Positions 1 through 4,734 of a stretch of DNA of 7,633 bases are shown in pieces; position 1 is the first letter of the stretch, and each line of letters opens with the position of its first letter. The translations under genes and the position numbers were made by a program. The notes below the pieces were generated by a model. That model did not search any database. It had not been told where the DNA came from and worked only from the letters and a program-made list of their open reading frames with translations. The stretch comes from Paludibacteraceae bacterium (lineage in GTDB: Bacteria > Bacteroidota > Bacteroidia > Bacteroidales > Paludibacteraceae): positions 1-7,633 of the forward strand of contig JAGCMZ010000217.1 in NCBI GenBank assembly GCA_017646225.1. The letters run 5' to 3'.

Positions 1-146
1 AGGAAGTTAAAAAGTATCCTTCTATGCGTTTGTTAGAGGATGTTCCTTTGTTTCCCATATCGTCTACACAAATTAGAGAAATGAAAGCGGCAGGCAAGGA
101 TGTGTCTATGTTTTTGCCAGGGGCGGTGGCAGAAGCCTACTCGTGA
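1..146 (+). CDS. nadD: Nicotinate-nucleotide adenylyltransferase, C-terminal fragment
   Basis: This is the 3' end of a gene that begins left of the window; the reading frame starts at base 3 and ends with TGA at 144-146, leaving 47 codons. The visible protein contains PLFPISSTQIREM followed by a short helix-rich tail ending FLPGAVAEAYS. The ISSTxIR motif is the C-terminal nucleotide-binding signature of the NadD/NMNAT family, in which the Ser/Thr and Arg contact ATP phosphates. NadD transfers AMP from ATP to nicotinate mononucleotide to make deamido-NAD, the step after NadC, whose gene lies about 1 kb downstream. The Rossmann core and the HxGH motif are outside the window and cannot be checked. 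The last 10 bp overlap the 3' end of rlmH on the other strand. The family assignment is strong; the rest of the gene is unseen. Confidence 0.9.
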   Translation, partial: EVKKYPSMRLLEDVPLFPISSTQIREMKAAGKDVSMFLPGAVAEAYS

Positions 147-610
147 TGGTAGGGCTCGCCTTTAATAATGGTGTATGCCCTATACAATTGTTCTACAAAG
201 AATAGGCGAATCATTTGGTGCGAGAACGTCATCTTTGAAAACGAAATCAGGCTATTGGCCCTGTCGTATACCTTTTGCGAAAATCCGTATGGGCCGCCCA
301 CTACAAAATAAACCTTGCGTTTGCCAGCAAGGGCTCGTTTGTTAATTTGCTGCGAAAATTCTACCGAGGTAAATTCTTTTCCGTGTTCATCTAGCAAAAT
401 AACATCGTCTGCATCGGCAACCTGTTTTAAAATCAGTTCTCCTTCTTTTTCCTTTTGCTCGTCTTGGCGTAGGTTTTTGCTGTTCTTTAATTCGGGAATA
501 ACCTGAATAGAAAAGTCAGTATAAAATTTTAACCTAGCTAAATAATTGTCTATTAGCTTGTTAATATTATTGTCGGTAGTTTTGCCTACCACTAATAGCG
601 TAATTTTCAT
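137..610 (-). CDS. rlmH: 23S rRNA pseudouridine-1915 N3-methyltransferase RlmH
   Basis: RlmH is a small SPOUT-class (knotted) methyltransferase that uses SAM to methylate N3 of pseudouridine 1915 in helix 69 of 23S rRNA, acting on assembled 70S ribosomes as a homodimer. Starting at the ATG at 610 gives 157 residues, the usual family length, with the standard N-terminus MKITLLVVGKT. The open frame continues 17 codons upstream to 661, but that extension would lie in the promoter region and is not family-like. Visible hallmarks are the glycine-rich SAM loop VVGGPYG (about 103-109), the knot segment MTFSHQMIR (127-135), EQLYRAYTI (140-148) and the C-terminal PYHHE, whose Tyr/His tail contributes to rRNA and SAM binding. 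A run of nine A residues lies just before the start codon, fitting the A-rich, SD-free initiation common in Bacteroidota. Its stop (TAG, 139-137) lies within the end of nadD. Confidence 0.96.
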   Translation of the reverse strand: MKITLLVVGKTTDNNINKLIDNYLARLKFYTDFSIQVIPELKNSKNLRQDEQKEKEGELILKQVADADDVILLDEHGKEFTSVEFSQQINKRALAGKRKVYFVVGGPYGFSQKVYDRANSLISFSKMTFSHQMIRLFFVEQLYRAYTIIKGEPYHHE

Positions 611-619
611 ATTTTTTTT

Positions 620-627
620 TACCTTTG
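620..627 (+). promoter_or_regulatory. Bacteroidota-type -7 promoter element for the DUF4783-nadC gene train
   Basis: TACCTTTG matches the Bacteroidota sigma-ABfr -7 consensus TAnnTTTG at every fixed base. It follows a nine-T run (612-620) and lies 67 bp before the DUF4783 start at 695. Transcription would be expected to begin roughly 6-8 bases further on, near 633-635, giving a leader of about 60 nt. No clear TTTG/TTG -33 element lies about 20 bp upstream (near 596-600), so the -33 half is weak or absent. The element is directly upstream of the rlmH start codon and so overlaps the rlmH leader on the other strand. Confidence 0.6.
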
Positions 628-646
628 TAAAGGATAGTACGTAAAC

Positions 647-664
647 ACTTTGTTGCTGCAAAGT
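647..664 (+). other. Small inverted repeat in the divergent region / operon leader
   Basis: ACTTTG (647-652) and CAAAGT (659-664) form a perfect 6-bp inverted repeat around the 6-base spacer TTGCTG. On the + strand it would lie in the 5' leader of the DUF4783-nadC transcript. On the - strand its right arm contains the CTTTG of the candidate rlmH -7 element. It could be an RNA hairpin or an operator half-site pair, but at 6 bp it could also be chance. It is not followed by a T-run on the + strand, so it is not terminator-like. Confidence 0.3.
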
Positions 665-690
665 TCGTAATATTTCGCCAAATAATCAAG
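659..690 (-). promoter_or_regulatory. Possible weak promoter for rlmH
   Basis: Read on the - strand, GAACTTTG (666-659) matches TAnnTTTG except at the first base, and CTTG (690-687) lies 20 bases upstream of it, close to the usual -33 spacing. Transcription would start near 652, about 40 nt before the rlmH ATG at 610. This is the best candidate I can find in the 84-bp divergent region, but one core base is wrong and such degenerate motifs arise easily in AT-rich DNA. Confidence 0.25.
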
Positions 691-694
691 TAAC

Positions 695-1102
695 ATGAAA
701 ATGCGTAAAGGTTGGATAAAATTAGCAGGCTTGCTATCTTGCTTTTGGAGCCTTTCTGCTTTTGGAGCAGGCTCTTTAGGTGAGCAATTGCAACATGCCT
801 TAAATGCCAATATTCCCGACAAGGCATTGACTTGTTTTGCCCAAGAGATGGAAGTGTCGGTAATGGGCAAAGGTTCGGTTTGTTCCAACGAGCAGGCAGT
901 AGAAATTTTACGTCAGTTTATGGAATCCAATCCTGTTGTTTCGTGTCAGATTTTGCACAAAGGCAAAAAAATGAATGCAGGATTTTACATCATGAATATT
1001 GTGGTTTCATCGCAAAAACGCTACCGTATTTATGCGTTGGAACGCAACGAAAATAATGAAAATTTAATTAGACAATTTAGAATCGATGAAGTCGTTGAAT
1101 GA
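695..1102 (+). CDS. DUF4783 family secreted protein (NTF2-like), first gene of the nadC gene train
   Basis: The 135-residue product has a basic start (MKMRKGWIK) and a hydrophobic stretch to about residue 24, so it is exported. Cleavage by signal peptidase I after the SAFGA region is most likely. LLSC at 13-16 loosely resembles a lipobox, but the hydrophobic run continues past it, so a lipoprotein is less likely. The mature part resembles the Bacteroidota DUF4783 family: an N-terminal helix (LGEQLQHALNANIPDKAL), then QAVEILRQFMESNP, QILHKGKKMNAGFYIMNIVV and RYRIYALERN...LIRQFRID, a helix-plus-curved-sheet pattern like NTF2-like folds. Function is unknown. Its last 17 bp overlap the start of nadC in another frame, so the two are probably co-translated; DUF4783 is, to my knowledge, often found beside nadC in this phylum. 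Three cysteines (47, 63, 84) remain after signal removal. An alternative start is Met3 (701). Confidence 0.85.
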   Translation: MKMRKGWIKLAGLLSCFWSLSAFGAGSLGEQLQHALNANIPDKALTCFAQEMEVSVMGKGSVCSNEQAVEILRQFMESNPVVSCQILHKGKKMNAGFYIMNIVVSSQKRYRIYALERNENNENLIRQFRIDEVVE

Positions 1103-1934
1103 TCAATTGGATGATTTGATTAAGTATTGGTTTGCCGAAGATATCGGCGATGGTGACCATACTTCGTTATCGTGTATTCCTGCTACAGCCATGGGTAAAT
1201 CGCGCCTTATCATTAAAGATACAGGTGTATTGGCAGGTGTTGAGGTGGCAAAACGTATTTTCCATGCGTTCGACCCCGAGTTGAAAATCAATGTGTTTAT
1301 AAACGATGGAGCCGAGGTAAAACCTGGCGATGTTGCTTTTGAGGTAGAAGGCAAAGTGCTTTCGTTGCTTCAAACCGAACGCTTGATGCTGAACATCATG
1401 CAACGCATGAGTGGGGTAGCAACCGTAACACGCAAATATGCTAAATGCTTGGAAGGCTTAAAAACCCAAGTGTTGGATACCCGTAAAACAACTCCTGGTT
1501 TGCGTATGTTAGAAAAAGAAGCTGTTAAAATTGGGGGTGGTACCAATCACCGCATCGGCCTTTTTGATATGATCTTGTTAAAAGACAACCACGTTGACTT
1601 TGCAGGCGGTATTGAAAATGCCATTCGTTCGGCTCAAAAATATTGCCAAGAAAAAGGCAAAAACCTTAAAATAGAAATTGAGGTTCGCAACTTTGAAGAA
1701 CTAGAACGCGTAATGCGTGTGGGTGGTGTTAACCGCATTATGTTAGATAACTTTACCCCCGAAAATACCAAAAAAGCCGTTGATATGATTGGCGGACGTT
1801 ACGAGGTGGAATCGTCGGGTGGTATCACTTTCGATACATTGCGTACCTACGCCGAATGTGGTGTCGATTTTGTATCGGTAGGTGCTCTTACTCACTCGGT
1901 TAAGAGCCTTGATATGAGTTTTAAAGCCGTATAA
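1086..1934 (+). CDS. nadC: Nicotinate-nucleotide pyrophosphorylase (carboxylating), quinolinate phosphoribosyltransferase
   Basis: NadC converts quinolinate and PRPP to nicotinate mononucleotide, CO2 and pyrophosphate, the entry of quinolinate into the NAD pathway in the cytoplasm. At 282 residues it is full length. It has an N-terminal alpha/beta sandwich (to about residue 115, ending LNIMQRMSGVAT with ER at 98-99 and R107) and a C-terminal open alpha/beta barrel. Active-site segments are intact: DTRKTTPGLR (131-140), NHRIGLFDMILLKDNH (154-169, with H155, R156 and K166), IEIEVRN (196-202), IMLDN (218-222, D221) and ESSGGI (242-247). The start at 1086 lies inside the end of DUF4783 (17-bp overlap), giving a family-like N-terminus with no better downstream Met. 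It precedes the MATE gene by only 7 bp. nadA and nadB are not in the window, so quinolinate must be made by genes elsewhere or imported. Confidence 0.98.
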   Translation: MKSLNDQLDDLIKYWFAEDIGDGDHTSLSCIPATAMGKSRLIIKDTGVLAGVEVAKRIFHAFDPELKINVFINDGAEVKPGDVAFEVEGKVLSLLQTERLMLNIMQRMSGVATVTRKYAKCLEGLKTQVLDTRKTTPGLRMLEKEAVKIGGGTNHRIGLFDMILLKDNHVDFAGGIENAIRSAQKYCQEKGKNLKIEIEVRNFEELERVMRVGGVNRIMLDNFTPENTKKAVDMIGGRYEVESSGGITFDTLRTYAECGVDFVSVGALTHSVKSLDMSFKAV

Positions 1935-1941
1935 TTTTTAT

Positions 1942-3288
1942 ATGTCAAACAAACCTTTAACATTGGGAACCAAAAGCATTGGTTCCCTTTTGTTGCATTA
2001 TTCGCTACCTGCTATCATTGCCATGACAGCCAGCTCGCTGTACAATATGATGGACAGCATGTTTATTGGGCATGGCATTGGCGCAATGGCCTTGGCAGGT
2101 TTGTCGGCTACCTTTCCGTTTATGAACCTAGGTGCCGCCTTTGGTGCTATGGTGGGGGCTGGTGCTGCTACCGTGGTGTCGGTAAAACTAGGGCAACAAG
2201 ATTACCAATCGGCCAACCACGCCATGGGCAATGTTATTTTGCTAAACGTGGGCATTGGTTTTTTGTTTTCGGTGGTTTGTTTGCTCTTTTTAGATCCTAT
2301 TTTGTATTTCTTTGGAGCCAGCGATAATACCATTGCCTATGCACGCGATTACATGGTGGTTATCTTGTTGGGCAACATCATTACCCACTTGTATTTGGGT
2401 TTAAACAGTGTGTTGCGTTCTTCGGGGCATCCACGCGAGGCCATGAACGTTACGTTGCTAACGGTAGCGCTCAATTTTGTATTTAACTACCTGTTTGTGT
2501 TTGTAATACATTGGGGCATTAGAGGAGTAGCCATTGGTACTATTCTAGCGCAAAGCATAGGGCTTGCCATGGTAATGCGTTATTTTGTTAAACCCAATTC
2601 GGTGCTCCAACTTAAACGTCAATTTTTGAGTTTTTCGTCTAAAATAGCAGGACAAATTTTATCCATTGGGTTAGCCCCTTTCTGCATGAATGCCCTTGCC
2701 TGTGTGGTAGTTACACTTATCAATACCGGTTTGCAAAAGTACGGTGGCGATATGCATGTGGCTGCTTATGGTATTGACAACCGCATTGTGTTCTTTTTTG
2801 TGATGATGAACATGGGTTTTAACCAAGGTATGCAACCCATTGCAGGCTATAATTATGGGGCAAAAAAATACGATAGGGTATTGGTAGTGTTTAGGTATAC
2901 CTTGTGTTGTGTAGTTGCCTTTGGAGTATTGGGTTGGATTGCTTGTCAATTTTTGCCTAATGCCATTGTATCGATGTTCTCTACCGATGTACAGCTAAAT
3001 GAACTTAGTTCGTATGGGTTGCGTATTTTAACCTGTTTATTGCCTCTTATAGGCTTTCAGATGGTATGTACCAACTTGTACCAATCCATCGGAAAGGCCA
3101 AAATAGCTATCTTTTTGTCTACCACCCGCCAATTGTTATTTTTAATTCCTTTCTTGTTGGTGCTACCCACGTATTGGGGTACCGATGGTATTTGGTGGAG
3201 TTTACCCATGGCAGATGGCTTGTCGGCATTGGTGGTGGCGGTGATGATTATTAAACTGATTCGTGAACTTAAAACAAAACCTGTATGA
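1942..3288 (+). CDS. MATE family efflux transporter (MepA/DinF-like)
   Basis: The 448-residue inner-membrane protein has about 12 hydrophobic segments in two homologous halves, the normal MATE size. MATE proteins expel cationic drugs, dyes or metabolites in exchange for Na+ or H+; the substrate here cannot be told from sequence. The first half opens LGTKSIGSLLLHYSLPAIIAM, followed by NMMDSMFIGHGIG (about 35-47) and the glycine/alanine-rich AAFGAMVGAGAATVVSVKLGQ. The second half repeats the pattern (KIAGQILSIGLAPFCMN) and has the conserved loop QPIAGYNYGAKKYD (298-311). It starts 7 bp after nadC and its TGA overlaps the next ATG (ATGA, 3285-3288), so it is likely co-transcribed with nadC and translationally coupled to the kinase-like gene. 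A strong hairpin lies within its first 17 codons (1965-1987). No truncation is seen. Confidence 0.95.
   Translation: MSNKPLTLGTKSIGSLLLHYSLPAIIAMTASSLYNMMDSMFIGHGIGAMALAGLSATFPFMNLGAAFGAMVGAGAATVVSVKLGQQDYQSANHAMGNVILLNVGIGFLFSVVCLLFLDPILYFFGASDNTIAYARDYMVVILLGNIITHLYLGLNSVLRSSGHPREAMNVTLLTVALNFVFNYLFVFVIHWGIRGVAIGTILAQSIGLAMVMRYFVKPNSVLQLKRQFLSFSSKIAGQILSIGLAPFCMNALACVVVTLINTGLQKYGGDMHVAAYGIDNRIVFFFVMMNMGFNQGMQPIAGYNYGAKKYDRVLVVFRYTLCCVVAFGVLGWIACQFLPNAIVSMFSTDVQLNELSSYGLRILTCLLPLIGFQMVCTNLYQSIGKAKIAIFLSTTRQLLFLIPFLLVLPTYWGTDGIWWSLPMADGLSALVVAVMIIKLIRELKTKPV
1965..1991 (+). terminator. Terminator-like hairpin inside the start of the MATE gene (possible attenuator)
   Basis: GGGAACCAA (1965-1973) and TTGGTTCCC (1979-1987) form a perfect 9-bp stem with the 5-base loop AAGCA, followed immediately by TTTT (1988-1991). 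This has the shape of an intrinsic terminator, although the T-run is short and the stem has only five G-C pairs. It begins 23 nt after the A of the MATE ATG and 31 nt after the nadC stop. Ribosomes entering the MATE gene would melt it; if they fail to, it could end or protect the nadC transcript, or reduce MATE initiation. The encoded residues (LGTKSIGSL) are themselves typical of MATE N-termini, so part of the repeat may follow from protein constraint. Confidence 0.4.
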
Positions 3289-3923
3289 AACCAGCACAAC
3301 CCTTTATCATAACCATAGGTCGTCAGTTTGGAAGTGGCGGCAGGGGGGTGGCCAAAATCTTAGCCGATAAGTACAACATTCCGTTGTACGATAAAGAGTT
3401 AATCAATCGTGTATCGTGCGAAACGGGCATTAGTAACGATGTGTTTAAACAATGTGATGAATGTACCAACAATTACCCCAATGGTTCGTTGTTGGGGGGA
3501 TGGTCGCTCAGTACGTTGTTTTCTACCACCAACCGCGAAATGCTATCGGGCGATTCGCTTTTTGCCATGCAATCCGAAACCATTAAACGCATTGCATCCG
3601 AAGGCTCGTGCGTGATAGTGGGGCGTATTGCCGATTATGTGTTGCGTCAGCACCAACCTTTGGTGTCGGTATTTATTACATCCGACGATGACGACCGCAT
3701 TCGTCGTGTAGCCGAGTACGAACAAATAGCACCAGCGCAAGCCAAACAACTCATAAAGAAAGCCGATAAATTGCGCGCCTCTTACTATAATTTTTATTCT
3801 GAAAAAGAATGGGGCAGTGCCCCCTCGTACCATTTGTGCATCAATACCTCTAAAGTGGGCATTGAGGGTGCTGCAAAACTCATTATGCAGTACATAGAAC
3901 AATGTGGATACACACAACAATAA
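3285..3923 (+). CDS. Cytidylate kinase-like family protein (CMK2 type)
   Basis: This 212-residue cytoplasmic protein belongs to the cytidylate kinase-like (Cytidylate_kin2) P-loop family. It is not the canonical Cmk of nucleotide metabolism, which is expected elsewhere in the genome. Seen in order: FIITIGRQFGSGGRGVAKILA (7-27, P-loop), IPLYDKELI (32-40), ETIKRIASEGSCVIVGRIADYVL (98-120, with the family VGRxAD motif), VSVFITSDDDDRIRRV (127-142, LID-like arginines), and DKLRASYYNFYSEKEWGSAPSYHLCINTSKVGIE (161-194), a typical C-terminal block. The P-loop reads GSGGR where a kinase would have GxGK[ST], so the usual lysine is missing; this is common in the family, and its substrate is unknown. Its ATG overlaps the MATE stop by 4 bp, implying translational coupling. 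The true DUF2490 start follows 17 bp after its stop. Confidence 0.85.
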   Translation: MKPAQPFIITIGRQFGSGGRGVAKILADKYNIPLYDKELINRVSCETGISNDVFKQCDECTNNYPNGSLLGGWSLSTLFSTTNREMLSGDSLFAMQSETIKRIASEGSCVIVGRIADYVLRQHQPLVSVFITSDDDDRIRRVAEYEQIAPAQAKQLIKKADKLRASYYNFYSEKEWGSAPSYHLCINTSKVGIEGAAKLIMQYIEQCGYTQQ

Positions 3924-3940
3924 CCATAAATCCAAACAAG

Positions 3941-4693
3941 ATGATAAAACGATTTGCCTTATTTTTCTTGGCTGCAGTAAGCACCATGAGTGTTTTTGCC
4001 AATGATGTAGAAACCATCGTCGATGAGCACGATGAACTGTCCAACGATTTTCGCATGCGTTTTGAGGTGGCAGCCGATTGGAAACCCGTTAAAAACCTAA
4101 CCATAAACTTGGCGCAAGAGGTACGCATCAAAAACATGGCGTCGGAGTTAGATCGCCTTTATACCACATTGGACATTAGCTACAAGGTGCATAAATACGT
4201 AAAAGTAGGTGCTGCCTATTCTTTCCATGCCCTGTACAAAGGTAACGATGCTTGGCAGTTTCGTCATCGTGGTCGCTTGCATGTAACCGGTAGTTATTCG
4301 GTGGGCGATTGGGGATTTTCGTTGCGCGTCATGCCCGAAATGACCTATACGGTAAAAGAAATCAACGTGTTAGAAGAGGTAAATCCTGCCTGGATAATGC
4401 GTTCGCGATTCAAAGTAGATTATTCGTTTATCGACAAACCTGTTAAACCCTATTTGTACGTAGAAATGTTTAACCCTTTGGTGAACCCTACCTACGGCAA
4501 TGCCTGGTTGGAGAAAATGCGCTATGCCATCGGTACCGAATGGAGCGTCGATGCCCACAATAAATTCGATTTCTATTACCTATTGGAACACGATATGGGA
4601 CAAGACATCTCTGCTCAACTTCCCACCATCACCCGTACCCAAGGCAACCAGCTGAACCACATCATCGGCATCAAATACAAGTATATCTTTTAG
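3941..4693 (+). CDS. DUF2490 family outer-membrane beta-barrel protein
   Basis: I chose the ATG at 3941 because it opens directly on a signal peptide, MIKRFALFFLAAVSTMSVFA (1-20), with likely cleavage before NDVET. The frame is open back to 3902, but that would add 13 residues ahead of the signal and overlap the kinase gene. The 250-residue product then shows alternating polar/hydrophobic strands rich in aromatics: FRMRFEVAADWKPVKNLTINLAQEVRI, LYTTLDISYKVHKYVKVGAAYSF, HVTGSYSVGDWGFSLRV, YLYVEMFNP and FDFYYLLEHDM. It ends HIIGIKYKYIF, a last strand with C-terminal Phe as expected of a BAM-recognised barrel. The pattern, including RHRGRLHV and the DLxxxY-like spacing, fits DUF2490, a Bacteroidota barrel family of unknown function. 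It lies 17 bp after the kinase-like gene and 41 bp before mutS2. Confidence 0.8.
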   Translation: MIKRFALFFLAAVSTMSVFANDVETIVDEHDELSNDFRMRFEVAADWKPVKNLTINLAQEVRIKNMASELDRLYTTLDISYKVHKYVKVGAAYSFHALYKGNDAWQFRHRGRLHVTGSYSVGDWGFSLRVMPEMTYTVKEINVLEEVNPAWIMRSRFKVDYSFIDKPVKPYLYVEMFNPLVNPTYGNAWLEKMRYAIGTEWSVDAHNKFDFYYLLEHDMGQDISAQLPTITRTQGNQLNHIIGIKYKYIF

Positions 4694-4734
4694 GTAACCC
4701 CGTTAGGGGTAATCCCTAGCGACTAGCAACGACT
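4694..4734 (+). other. Short spacer with two mutually exclusive hairpins and 7-bp repeats before mutS2
   Basis: The 41 bp between DUF2490 and mutS2 can fold in two ways that compete for the same G-run. ACCCC (4697-4701) pairs with GGGGT (4706-4710) around a 4-base loop. Alternatively TAGGG (4704-4708) pairs with CCCTA (4714-4718) around a 5-base loop. Downstream, CTAGCGA (4716-4722) and CTAGCAA (4723-4729) are tandem near-copies, and CGACTA occurs at 4720-4725 and 4730-4735, the second copy running into the ATG. No T-run follows either stem, so a classic terminator is unlikely. No good TAnnTTTG element was found; TATCTTTT (4685-4692) at the DUF2490 stop misses the final G. mutS2 may be read through from upstream. 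Confidence 0.4.

Noticed and set aside
611..661. N-terminal extension of rlmH by 17 codons to an ATG at 661.
   Set aside because: It would make the protein 174 residues, longer than the family, with an unrelated low-complexity head lying across the promoter region; the ATG at 610 gives the standard N-terminus.
611..694. NAD-sensing riboswitch or NrtR operator upstream of the nadC gene train.
   Set aside because: The leader is only about 60 nt and shows no recognisable riboswitch core; no extended palindrome of NrtR type is present, only the short TACGTA at 638-643.
1884..1907. Hairpin GCTCTTA / TAAGAGC near the 3' end of nadC, considered as a nadC terminator.
   Set aside because: It is only 7 bp with a 10-base loop, lies inside the coding sequence 25 nt before the stop, and has no adjacent T-run.
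3466..3495. 7-bp inverted repeat CCAACAA / TTGTTGG, with a CCCCAA / TTGGGG alternative, in the kinase-like gene.
   Set aside because: The loop is long and the sequence is coding; stems of this size are expected several times by chance.
3902..3940. Earlier start for the DUF2490 gene at 3902.
   Set aside because: It would place 13 non-family residues ahead of a clean signal peptide and overlap the kinase-like gene.
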